Below the pieces are notes generated by a model. That model had not been told where the DNA came from. It saw only the letters and a program-made list of their open reading frames with translations, and made no database searches. Shown here one piece after another: positions 33,512-40,692 of a stretch of 64,000 nucleotides of DNA. Origin of the DNA: Moellerella sp963519845 (GTDB lineage: Bacteria > Pseudomonadota > Gammaproteobacteria > Enterobacterales > Enterobacteriaceae); NCBI GenBank assembly GCA_963519845.1, contig CAUQNX010000004.1, forward strand, positions 62,001 to 126,000, given 5' to 3'. Position numbers and translations under genes: made by a program. Position 1 is the stretch's first letter, and every line of letters begins with the position of its first letter.

Positions 33512-35433
33512 AATCTTGGTTTTCTATCAAGGCGGCGAGTAAAAATAATGCTGAAATTAAAATTTATGATGAGATTGGAGCCTGGGGAGTCACTGCCAAA
33601 CAGTTTTCTGATGAATTAATGGTATTGGGAAACGTCTCTCATATCCATCTTCGCATTCATTCACCCGGCGGCGATGTGTTTGATGGCATTGCCATTTATA
33701 ACCTACTGAAAAATCACTCAGCACAAATTACCGTTCATATAGATGGTCTGGCGGCTTCGATGGCCTCAGTCATTGCGATGGCTGGCGATAAAATCATTAT
33801 GCCTGAAAATGCCATGATGATGATCCATAAACCGTGGGGTATTTCTGGCGGTAATGCATCCGAAATGCGCGACTATGCTGAGTTGTTGGATAAAGTTGAA
33901 AATACGTTGATCCCCGCCTATGCAACAAAAACGGGCAAATCACACGATGAATTAACGCTAATGTTAGAAAAAGAAACATGGTTAAGCGGGCTTGAATGTG
34001 TAGAGCAAGGCTTTGCTGATGAATTAGAAGGCCCTATTAATATTATGGCTAGATTAGAATCAAAAAGAATTGAGGACTTTAAAGATATGCCGAACACATT
34101 AAAAAACATGATCACCTCACCAAAAGGTACAGTAACTAAGCCTGTTAATGCTGAACAACAGCGCATTAATGGCATTAAAGATCTATTCGCTATGTTTGGC
34201 GGCAAGCACAATAATTTAATGGTGGATTGCCTCACCGATGCGGCTTGCACAGCTGAACAAGCAAAAGATAAATTACTCAATATGTTAGGGCTGGAAGCAA
34301 CGCCCACAAACACCACTAATTATGGTGCACATATTTATGCCGGTAATGGCAATATTACTGGGGATTCAGTTCGTCAAGGGCTATATGCACGTTTAGGGTA
34401 TGAAAAAGCGGAACGCGGAAACCCTTACGCTATGATGAGCTTATTCGATATGGCTAAAGCCTCTCTTACAGATCGTGGGATTGGTATCAGTAGTCTTGGA
34501 AACCGTGGGCAAATCGTCAATTTAGCATTTACCCATAGTTCAAGTGATTTTTCATCTATTCTAGCGGGTGGCGCTGAGAAATCGGTATTAACTGGTTGGC
34601 AGGATAGCGGAGAGACGTTCCAGCAATGGACCAAGACCGGATCGCTGTCTAATTTCCATGAGGCTAAGCGTGTTGGCTTAAATGGCTTTACCTCTCTCAA
34701 TAAAGTCCCTGAAGGTGCAGAATATAAATATGTGACAACCAGTGATAAAGGCGTTCCTATTGCATTGGCGACATACGGCAATATATTTTCTATCACTCGT
34801 CAGGCCATCATTAACGATGATTTATCGCAATTAACTGCAGTTCCTCAGCTAATGGGTCGTGCAGCAGCTCGCACAGTGGGTAATCTGGTCTATGCGGTTC
34901 TGATAGACAATCCGAAGTTTACAGACGGCAATCCCTTGTTTGATAGCAAGCATCGGAATCTCATCAGTAATGAAATGGATACCATTGGATTAACAGAAGC
35001 GCGTAAGGCTATGCGCTTACAGGAAGATCCAGAGGGTAACCCTTTAAACGTCACACCGTCCTATATCCTCGTCCCTGCAGCACTTGAAGGGGCAGCTATG
35101 CGCTCTGTCTTGTCTGCCTCTTCGCTATTCCCAATTGGTACAAATGGTGATGCGCCTGTACTCAATCAAAATGCGGGCATTAGTAATACAGTACAAAATA
35201 TGGGTGAGATTATTGTCGAACCTCGCCTTGATAAAGCCAACCCTAAAGAATGGTATGTGGCCTCTGCTAAAGGCTCTGACACTATCGAGGTGGCTTATCT
35301 TGATGGTATGGACACACCTTATCTGGAAGAGCAGCAAGGCTTTACTGTTGATGGTGTTGCATGGAAAGTGCGTATTGATGCTGGAATTGCAGCCCTTGAT
35401 TATCGTGGATTGGTTAAATCAAAAGGCTTGTGA
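33508..35433 (+). CDS. ClpP-like prohead protease / major capsid protein fusion
   Basis: Residues 1-190 are a ClpP-type serine protease with IHSPGGDVFDGIAIYNLL, catalytic Ser84 (GLAASMAS), His107 (MIHKPW) and Asp171 (GFADE). After a linker (about 190-235) the remaining ~400 residues match a phage major capsid protein, with GAEKSVLTGWQDSGETF, PVFDSKHRN-like DSKHRNLIS and YILVPAALEG. Protease and shell are thus made as one 641-residue chain, presumably self-cleaving during assembly. ATG 33508 is used; the TTG six bases upstream is not. It is the only recognisable virion gene in the satellite. Confidence 0.88.
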   Translation: MKSWFSIKAASKNNAEIKIYDEIGAWGVTAKQFSDELMVLGNVSHIHLRIHSPGGDVFDGIAIYNLLKNHSAQITVHIDGLAASMASVIAMAGDKIIMPENAMMMIHKPWGISGGNASEMRDYAELLDKVENTLIPAYATKTGKSHDELTLMLEKETWLSGLECVEQGFADELEGPINIMARLESKRIEDFKDMPNTLKNMITSPKGTVTKPVNAEQQRINGIKDLFAMFGGKHNNLMVDCLTDAACTAEQAKDKLLNMLGLEATPTNTTNYGAHIYAGNGNITGDSVRQGLYARLGYEKAERGNPYAMMSLFDMAKASLTDRGIGISSLGNRGQIVNLAFTHSSSDFSSILAGGAEKSVLTGWQDSGETFQQWTKTGSLSNFHEAKRVGLNGFTSLNKVPEGAEYKYVTTSDKGVPIALATYGNIFSITRQAIINDDLSQLTAVPQLMGRAAARTVGNLVYAVLIDNPKFTDGNPLFDSKHRNLISNEMDTIGLTEARKAMRLQEDPEGNPLNVTPSYILVPAALEGAAMRSVLSASSLFPIGTNGDAPVLNQNAGISNTVQNMGEIIVEPRLDKANPKEWYVASAKGSDTIEVAYLDGMDTPYLEEQQGFTVDGVAWKVRIDAGIAALDYRGLVKSKGL

Positions 35434-35450
35434 TTAAACACATCGAAAAT

Positions 35451-35510
35451 GGAAGGTACTCCCTCGGGGGTATCCCTCCCACGGGGCGGCGCGTGCGCGG
35501 GGAACGGCTA
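35451..35510. other. GC-rich cos-like packaging site candidate
   Basis: The run from TACTCCCTCGGGGG through GGGGCGGCGCGTGCGCGGGG to AACGGCTAG is an abrupt GC island in AT-rich DNA, non-coding, directly after the capsid gene. Phage cos sites of lambdoid type are often GC-rich imperfect palindromes with such GGGCGGCG strings. Its place in a satellite without a terminase suggests a copy of a helper's cos. Confidence 0.5.
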
Positions 35511-35549
35511 GTTTTCCAGTTTTTATGCTGTCAGCAGCAGGTCTGTTAA

Positions 35550-35640
35550 CTCTATGATTTAAAACTATAAAAACGATATTGAGGTGTCAATTTTAGTTTT
35601 GAGTTGTCACCTCAATGTCTTTTATCTCTATGATTTAAAA
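35550..35640. repeat. Direct repeats flanking a hairpin downstream of the cos candidate
   Basis: CTCTATGATTTAAAA occurs at 35550-35564 and 35626-35640. Between them ATTGAGGTG (35578-35586) and CACCTCAAT (35608-35616) form an inverted repeat, and another GAGGTG follows near 35671. They could be terminase-binding (cosB-like) sites or a terminator plus operators. Confidence 0.5.
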
Positions 35641-35716
35641 TGATAATATCAACTTTCACCTGACAGAGTGAGGTGCTAGTGCCTAACTTCAACTATCATA
35701 AATAGCATAATCAACA

Positions 35717-35998
35717 ATGAGAGAGAAAAAAGCGAAACTGAACCCAATAGCCACTATTACCGGAATAGTGACTAAAAGTCCTCAGCGAGTTGCCACAGCT
35801 ACCGACAAGGTGATGGTGTCAATAATGGTTGAAGTGCAGAGCGATACGCGCAGTAACTACCCCTTGAGAATTACGGGCTTTGATGAACAGGCGTTAAATT
35901 TGATGCTATGCAGAAAGGGGCAGACGGTGACAATTACGGGGAGTTCTTTTTATTGGCGGAGCTATCAGTTAGTTGCTAATGATATTCTGGTTCTGTGA
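35717..35998 (+). CDS. OB-fold, SSB/PriB-like protein
   Basis: The 93-residue protein has the strand pattern of small single-stranded-DNA-binding OB folds: ATITGIVTKSPQRVATATDK, MVSIMVEVQS, YPLRITGFDEQALNLML and KGQTVTITGSSFYW. Length and layout resemble PriB. It may assist satellite replication with the DUF5906 helicase although it is on the far side of the capsid gene. No clear Shine-Dalgarno precedes ATG 35717. Confidence 0.65.
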   Translation: MREKKAKLNPIATITGIVTKSPQRVATATDKVMVSIMVEVQSDTRSNYPLRITGFDEQALNLMLCRKGQTVTITGSSFYWRSYQLVANDILVL

Positions 35999-36019
35999 TA
36001 GAATTAAATATAATCAATG

Positions 36020-36043
36020 AGTTGTTTCGATATCGTAACAACT
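36020..36043 (+). terminator. Palindromic terminator after the OB-fold gene
   Basis: AGTTGTTTCG, ATAT and CGTAACAACT form a near-perfect inverted repeat followed by TTGATTTTGTT, 22 nt after the stop. Confidence 0.5.
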
Positions 36044-36147
36044 TGATTTTGTTACAAAGCATTTTTTAGTGCCTTGAACCATGGTGGAAATCACTATGGT
36101 TGCTATCTTGCCTTTCCCAGCGTGACGCTCTAGGGAAAATTAATAGA

Positions 36148-36522
36148 TTAGCTAACCCTAATACATTCCCCTTCAATAAAATCATTCTCATTATTTTCAT
36201 ATTTAACAAGCCTACATTGCCCTGGTAAACCATATCGACTGACAATACAACGAACACCAGAGGAATCACCGGATCCTTGTAACCTATTTTGGCGGCGTTC
36301 ATAGCTAGCCACTTTTTCCAATAAGCCATCAATAACCATACTATCTAGCGTTCTACGGGCTGATTCGAGAATACTTTTTTTATTGAAAGAATCCATCCCA
36401 TTGAGGATGTAGGCAATACCTGAAACGTCAAAAGGTGGTGCGCCTATTTCGCCAGTGATCCATTCGAGGTTATCAGCCTCAAACAAGTTCATTATCTCTT
36501 TTTTGCGTTTGGTCATTCTCAT
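36148..36522 (-). CDS. Winged-helix regulator-like satellite protein
   Basis: The 124-residue protein begins MRMTKRKKEIMNLFEADN and contains GIAYILNGMDSFNKKSILES followed by ARRTLDSMVIDGLLEKV, the layout of a winged helix that recognises DNA, with an ERRQ/VRCIVSRYGLPGQCR wing. ATG 36522 has AAGGA ten bases upstream, and that AAGGA lies inside the long palindrome at 36531-36570, so binding there would block its own translation start and promoter. It reads leftward, convergent with the OB-fold gene. Confidence 0.65.
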   Translation of the reverse strand: MRMTKRKKEIMNLFEADNLEWITGEIGAPPFDVSGIAYILNGMDSFNKKSILESARRTLDSMVIDGLLEKVASYERRQNRLQGSGDSSGVRCIVSRYGLPGQCRLVKYENNENDFIEGECIRVS

Positions 36523-36530
36523 TATCGGTG

Positions 36531-36570
36531 ATTCCTTATTGTGGGTTACATCTATCCTACAATAAGGAAT
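36531..36570. promoter_or_regulatory. Long palindromic operator upstream of the wHTH gene
   Basis: ATTCCTTATTGT and ACAATAAGGAAT are perfect 12-bp arms separated by 16 bp. It covers the Shine-Dalgarno of the wHTH gene. Two half-sites about 2.5 helical turns apart suggest dimer binding or looping. Confidence 0.65.
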
Positions 36571-36603
36571 GACTAAAAACACTAGGTATAAAACTAAATG
36601 AAG

Positions 36604-37251
36604 TTATTCTTTTTCTCTTTCTTTCCTCATTTCCGCCATCCATTCATCATGCTTTTTTCGTTCTAATTGACGATTACTTTCATCATATATATTTATATTT
36701 ATACGGTTTTCATCTATGACAGCATTTAAATCTTGACTAATTTTCTTTATATTTTTTGATATAGTGCCGATAGGATCTAAATCGCCTATCGTTGAAATTT
36801 CCGCATAGCTCCCTATATCGTAGCTATATCTATTCATCATTTTTTCAATAGAATCTGAAGTCTTAGTCCACTCTATCGATATATCGAACACTTTGCCGTT
36901 CATTTGATTAAAATCAGTATAATAACTAGATATCAAGTCACCCGGCTTTAAAACTGATACTGATTTGAATGGAATATTTCTGTCATTTATTGAAGGTTCA
37001 ATGGCCACAGTTATGTTATATGCGGTAGCATTACCTGTATTACTAATCACAATATTAAAATGATTCATTGATACTTTAGTCGGCTCAAAAGTAATCACAA
37101 TATGGGGTTGCGAAGTGGCCTCAGCCATTTTTTTTGTTTCTCTCGCTAATACCCTTGTGACGCGCCATAAGCAAAATGTTGAAACTGCCGTAACTATAGC
37201 GGCTATAACGCTAGTAATAGTGGAGGAGGCTTGCAATAAGATACTTTCCAT
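36604..37251 (-). CDS. Membrane-anchored cargo protein of unknown function
   Basis: The 215-residue protein has one N-terminal transmembrane helix (about residues 8-30) followed by a soluble region with HIVITFEPTKVSMNHFNIVI and NTGNATAYNITVAIEP, which look like a small beta-sandwich (NTGN-type repeat seen in many membrane-tethered sensor proteins), then a charged helical tail ending in Lys/Glu. It starts at ATG 37251 with GGGGA upstream. It is the last gene before the right end, where satellites often keep variable defence or fitness genes. Confidence 0.55.
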   Translation of the reverse strand: MESILLQASSTITSVIAAIVTAVSTFCLWRVTRVLARETKKMAEATSQPHIVITFEPTKVSMNHFNIVISNTGNATAYNITVAIEPSINDRNIPFKSVSVLKPGDLISSYYTDFNQMNGKVFDISIEWTKTSDSIEKMMNRYSYDIGSYAEISTIGDLDPIGTISKNIKKISQDLNAVIDENRININIYDESNRQLERKKHDEWMAEMRKEREKE

Positions 37252-37326
37252 AATAATTCCCCATAGTATAAAGAGTCTTATAGTAGCAGTATATTTACTC
37301 GATAATACCTAGAATTACCGCTCGCT

Positions 37327-37346
37327 GGTATCCTATAGGTATCCTA
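37327..37346. repeat. Right arm-type integrase sites
   Basis: GGTATCCTA at 37327-37335 and 37338-37346, the same pair and 11-bp spacing as at the left end. Confidence 0.7.
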
Positions 37347-37356
37347 GAAAAACAAA

Positions 37357-37385
37357 AAGGAGTCACGCTATTAACGCAACTCCTT
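37357..37385 (-). terminator. Satellite-supplied terminator of tRNA-Ile
   Basis: AAGGAGT and ACTCCTT arms, extended by partial GCG/CGC pairing, followed on the minus strand by TTTTTG. It stands where the host terminator (now at 26421-26451) stood before integration, with a different loop and inner stem. Confidence 0.65.
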
Positions 37386-37439
37386 GATAAATTTGGTGGC
37401 CCCTGCTGGACTTGAACCAGCGACCAATCGATTATGAGT
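37378..37439. repeat. Right attachment site (attR) within tRNA-Ile
   Basis: This is the second copy of the 62-bp core repeat (see 26444-26505). It rebuilds the tRNA 3' half from anticodon loop to CCA, so the tRNA stays functional after integration. Confidence 0.92.
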
Positions 37440-37470
37440 CGAGTGCTCTAACCAACTGAGCTAAGGGGCC
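37394..37470 (-). tRNA. ileX: tRNA-Ile (anticodon CAU, lysidine-modified type)
   Basis: The minus strand reads GGCCCCUUAGCUCAGUUGG at the 5' end, has anticodon loop CUCAUAA and ends in an encoded CCA. The acceptor stem GGCCCCU/AGGGGCC closes perfectly. It matches the E. coli ileX minor tRNA-Ile2 (CAU), in which TilS converts C34 to lysidine to read AUA. This is the integration target. ileX lies near rpoD in E. coli too, so location agrees. Confidence 0.92.
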
Positions 37471-37483
37471 AAACTGGAGAAGG

Positions 37484-37489
37484 ATTATA
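37484..37489 (-). promoter_or_regulatory. -10 box of the tRNA-Ile promoter
   Basis: A perfect TATAAT on the minus strand ends 13 nt before the mature tRNA 5' end. No convincing -35 hexamer is visible. Confidence 0.5.
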
Positions 37490-37490
37490 C

Positions 37491-37849
37491 GTGCAGTTTT
37501 CCTTCAGGTCTAGTGTTTAGAAACTGTATGCTGATTTTATATTCAAACAATAAATTTGATTAATAGAAAAGAGGTGACGTATTGAAATAAAAGATAATTA
37601 ACGCCTAATTTTTAGCCACTTTACGCGTAGCAGCTATCGTTGCAGATTTTTTAAGCTCGACTATCGGCATTTAACTTTTAGTACTTATGAATACATGGCA
37701 ATTTATTGGTGAGCCAGATACCTCGATTGAAGTTAAAAATCCAGTGACGGTAGAACTGACTTGCACCAATCTAGTTAATCGCATATCCATAATACTAAAA
37801 GGCAGCTTAACGGCCGCCCTTATTCTTTGCCGTCAGTACCTTCTCCAAT
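37491..37849. other. Spacer with a small uncertain frame
   Basis: A 70-residue plus-strand frame at 37687-37899 begins MNTWQFIGEPDTSIEVKNP, which looks protein-like, but it then runs into the 3' end of the AhpD-like gene with a lower-quality sequence. It may be the front end of a lost gene. I see no other gene or RNA here. Confidence 0.4.
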
Positions 37850-38281
37850 TTACTGGCGTAAACTCACAGCAACACGATTTAATGCATTCATCAAGCTAAT
37901 AGCAATAGTTAAATCCGTAATTTCACTATCAGAAAAATGTGTTTTTAGTTGTTGGAAATTACTATCTGAAGTGCTTTCAGCAGAGATATTCGTTACTCGT
38001 TCAGCCCAATCAAGTGCAGCTCTTTCGGTTTCACTAAAGTCGTTAGATATTCTCCATCCGCCAAGAGTATCGATTTTATCACTTGATACCTGCAAACGAC
38101 GTAGTTCACTAGTATGTAATTTCAGACAAAATGCGCAGCCGTTGATTTGAGAAACTCTTAAATAAACTAGTGTAATTAATTCTGCACCAAGGGTGCTATT
38201 TTCCAGTGCAGTTTTACAAGCCAGCAGACCCTGATAGGCCTGAGGGGAAAGCTTCGAGTAAGGCAAGCGTAATTTTGACAT
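37850..38281 (-). CDS. AhpD/carboxymuconolactone decarboxylase-family protein
   Basis: The 143-residue protein has the AhpD-type CxxCxxxH motif (C49-A-F-C52-L-K-L-H56), a redox-active disulphide site used by alkylhydroperoxidases of this family. GGWRISNDFSETERAALDWA is also typical of its second half. Start ATG 38281 is six bases from GGAG; ATG 38284 is adjacent. It is divergent from a MocR regulator with 90 nt between starts, suggesting regulation by that protein. Confidence 0.85.
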   Translation of the reverse strand: MSKLRLPYSKLSPQAYQGLLACKTALENSTLGAELITLVYLRVSQINGCAFCLKLHTSELRRLQVSSDKIDTLGGWRISNDFSETERAALDWAERVTNISAESTSDSNFQQLKTHFSDSEITDLTIAISLMNALNRVAVSLRQ

Positions 38282-38324
38282 CATATTCTCCACAAATTAT
38301 TTATGTTATGAGTATTCATCAAAT

Positions 38325-38370
38325 ATGGCCTATAATAAAGAGCCATAAATAAACAAAATATATAGGCCAT
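38325..38370. promoter_or_regulatory. Inverted repeat in the AhpD-like/MocR divergent promoter
   Basis: ATGGCCTATA (38325-38334) and TATAGGCCAT (38361-38370) are perfect 10-bp arms 26 bp apart. The second ends one base before the MocR start codon and the first overlaps a TATAAT, fitting an autoregulatory MocR operator. Confidence 0.7.
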
Positions 38371-38371
38371 A

Positions 38372-39793
38372 ATGGGTACTCATCTCACTGACATTCATTT
38401 CTCAACACTGTTACCCATCTATCGACAACTATACCAACATATTAAAAAAGCCATTTATGATGGATTACTGATATCAGGACAACGTCTACCCTCTACGCGT
38501 AATCTGGCGACTCAACTCAATATCGCCAGAGGAACGGTAGATCGAACTTATGACATCTTGATTAATGAAGGTTTATTGATCACTGATCAGCAAAGAGGCA
38601 CTTTTGTCGCTAATTTATCGCTCACTATTCACACTAAAAATAAGCCCAATAGTCCACTTTCACTTATTCAAAGTAGGACAGGTTTATTAGATTTTCAATT
38701 AGGGATACCAGCCGTTGATCAATTTCCATTAGCTCAATGGAACCGGCTGTTGGGCAATATTAGCCGTTCGATAAATCATAATCAGCTCTCTTATCCCGAT
38801 CCACAAGGTGAATACCTACTACGTAACGCTATCGCGGGATATTTACGCCTTTCTCGTGGGATTGATTGCCAACCAGCACAGATTGTTATCACTGCGGGAT
38901 ATAGTTCAGCGATTAGTTTAATCACATCCATTGCTTTATCACCTAATACGCCTGTCGCACTGGAGAACCCAGGTTATCCTCCTTCCCGTTTATTACTCTC
39001 ATCTCTTGGTTTTCAAACCTTGCCTATTGCCGTTGATCAGCAAGGGATCGATATTTTAAAACTACAACAGAGTGTCGCTGACGCTGTGGTGATCACACCA
39101 GCTCATCAGAGCCCAACAGGTGTGACATTATCCCTTGAGCGACGGCTGCAATTAATTGACTGGGCCAGTAAAGAAGACAAATGGATTATTGAAGATGACT
39201 ATGATGGTGAATATCGCTATACCGGCTATCCGTTACCCTGTTTAAAAAGTTTGGATACACAACAACGGGTTTTCTATGTAGGATCATTCAGTAAGGTACT
39301 CTTTCCCGCACTACGACTAGGTTATATTGTAATACCTCCGCAATTAACCAACAGCGTTCAACAATATTTCCAATTTCACTCTGGACTTTGCCCGACGCTA
39401 ATTCAATCAACTGTCGCCAAATTTATTGAGCTCGGTTATTTCTTTCGTCATTTAAAAAAGATGCGCCAACTCTATTTTAAACGGCGCCAGTTATTAATTA
39501 ATGCCCTTGAACTTTATTGCCCATTGATTAGTTATATCTCATGTCATGAGGGAGGAATGCATTTAATCGTTTTATTGCCCGCGCATATTGAAGATAAAGT
39601 TATTGCTCAAAAAGGCGAACAACAACAATTATCTATTGAAGCACTGAGCAATTGGTACTTTCCAACCACAGCCGCAGGCGAGAAAATGAATGGATTGATA
39701 TTAGGATTTACTAATATTTCGAATAAAGAGATGGCAAAAATCCAGTGTCAAAAATTACATCAGCTTCTTACTGAATATTTAAATTACACCTGA
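38372..39793 (+). CDS. MocR/PdxR-family PLP-dependent regulator
   Basis: The 473-residue protein joins an N-terminal GntR winged helix (residues 15-80, LPSTRNLATQLNIARGTVDRTY) to a fold-type I aminotransferase domain. The PLP lysine lies in VFYVGSFSKVLFPALRLGY near residue 310, with TPAHQSPTG and IIEDDYDGEYRY as cofactor segments. MocR proteins sense PLP or amino compounds. The ATG follows the operator closely with only weak AGG upstream. The probable target is the divergent AhpD-like gene. Confidence 0.9.
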   Translation: MGTHLTDIHFSTLLPIYRQLYQHIKKAIYDGLLISGQRLPSTRNLATQLNIARGTVDRTYDILINEGLLITDQQRGTFVANLSLTIHTKNKPNSPLSLIQSRTGLLDFQLGIPAVDQFPLAQWNRLLGNISRSINHNQLSYPDPQGEYLLRNAIAGYLRLSRGIDCQPAQIVITAGYSSAISLITSIALSPNTPVALENPGYPPSRLLLSSLGFQTLPIAVDQQGIDILKLQQSVADAVVITPAHQSPTGVTLSLERRLQLIDWASKEDKWIIEDDYDGEYRYTGYPLPCLKSLDTQQRVFYVGSFSKVLFPALRLGYIVIPPQLTNSVQQYFQFHSGLCPTLIQSTVAKFIELGYFFRHLKKMRQLYFKRRQLLINALELYCPLISYISCHEGGMHLIVLLPAHIEDKVIAQKGEQQQLSIEALSNWYFPTTAAGEKMNGLILGFTNISNKEMAKIQCQKLHQLLTEYLNYT

Positions 39794-39823
39794 AAAATAT
39801 CAATAGATCGCTATTTAGTTAAT

Positions 39824-40420
39824 TTAACGCGGCTTCTGCATTTGCCACTCTAAATGACGTTTTATCATCGGCCACTCATTAATAATAATGCTATAAATAC
39901 AGGTATCTCTCAGTTCACCGGTTCGGGTATACATGTGATTACGCAAGATACCATCAAATTTAGCTCCTAGGCGCTCTATAGCTTTACGGCTTTGATGATT
40001 AAGGATATGAGTACGAAGCTCAATAGCCACACACTCGAGCTGTTCAAAGGCGTATTTAAGCAATAAATACTTGGACTCAGTATTAATATGTGTTCTTTGT
40101 GCCTCTAATCCATACCAAGTTGCACCAATCTCAACACGTCTAACTACAGAATCAATATTGTTATAGCAGGTAACACCTACCACTCTATTGGTCATTTTAT
40201 TAAACACCACAAATGGCAACATTTTACCTTCTGCTTGTAGAGCTAAACGGCGATCGATATCGGCAGCAATATTCTCAGCAGCTGGCACTAAAGCATACCA
40301 GAGTTGATCAAGTTTCCCTTCTTTAATGAGAGCCGCTAAATCCGTCTCATATTGATGAGAAAGTGGTTCCAATCTGACATTTTGTCCATCTAAAATAATA
40401 GACTTATTCATTGCTTTCAT
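39824..40420 (-). CDS. GNAT acetyltransferase (RimJ/RimL type)
   Basis: The 198-residue protein shows the order of the RimJ/RimL GNAT subfamily: VRLEPLSHQYETDLAALI, VVGVTCYNNID, RRVEIGATWYGLEAQRTHIN and LRTHILNHQSRKAIERLGAKFDGILRNH. The acetyl-CoA loop QRTHIN replaces the usual QRxGxG/A, as in many close relatives. The substrate may be a protein N-terminus or an amine toxin. ATG 40420 has GAGGA upstream. A second gene of the same family is at 58362. Confidence 0.88.
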   Translation of the reverse strand: MKAMNKSIILDGQNVRLEPLSHQYETDLAALIKEGKLDQLWYALVPAAENIAADIDRRLALQAEGKMLPFVVFNKMTNRVVGVTCYNNIDSVVRRVEIGATWYGLEAQRTHINTESKYLLLKYAFEQLECVAIELRTHILNHQSRKAIERLGAKFDGILRNHMYTRTGELRDTCIYSIIINEWPMIKRHLEWQMQKPR

Positions 40421-40692
40421 TAGTAGTTTCCTCGTTAGCGATCAGCCCCTATTAGACACACTAATTAATAACGATTAATGACAAAAAAAGAAAGAAATTA
40501 TTAATGTCCTATTAGATTTCTATTTTAATTAATTTTGACTTAACGGGTTTTAATAGCTCCTTATAGTGTCCTTTAGTTTAATCACCATGATAACAACCAC
40601 AACTACTGCGTAAGTGCCTACCTTAATTTTTAAATTCAGCTAAATTCAAGTCATCGAATAAATTTATAAAAAATATTCAGCGAGGCAATGCG

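Larger units (their letters stand above)
26506..37439. mobile_element. Integrated phage satellite (~10.9 kb) in tRNA-Ile(CAU)
   Basis: The element is bounded by a 62-bp direct repeat overlapping tRNA-Ile(CAU) and by paired GGTATCCTA arm sites. Its genes are an integrase, an AlpA-like HTH, an RHH regulator, P4-type Icd/DUF4222-like genes, a DUF5906 helicase, iterons, a ClpP-major capsid fusion, a cos-like GC patch, an OB-fold protein, a wHTH regulator and cargo. No terminase, portal, tail or lysis gene is present. The size and gene order resemble P4-like satellites and Gram-negative PICIs, with mixed traits of both. The classification is inference; the boundaries are seen directly. Confidence 0.85.

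Noticed and set aside
36066..36332. 88-codon minus-strand frame
   Set aside because: It overlaps the wHTH gene in another frame and has no start signal.
37687..37899. 70-codon plus-strand frame after the tRNA
   Set aside because: The beginning looks protein-like, but there is no Shine-Dalgarno and the end overlaps the AhpD-like gene; kept only as a note.
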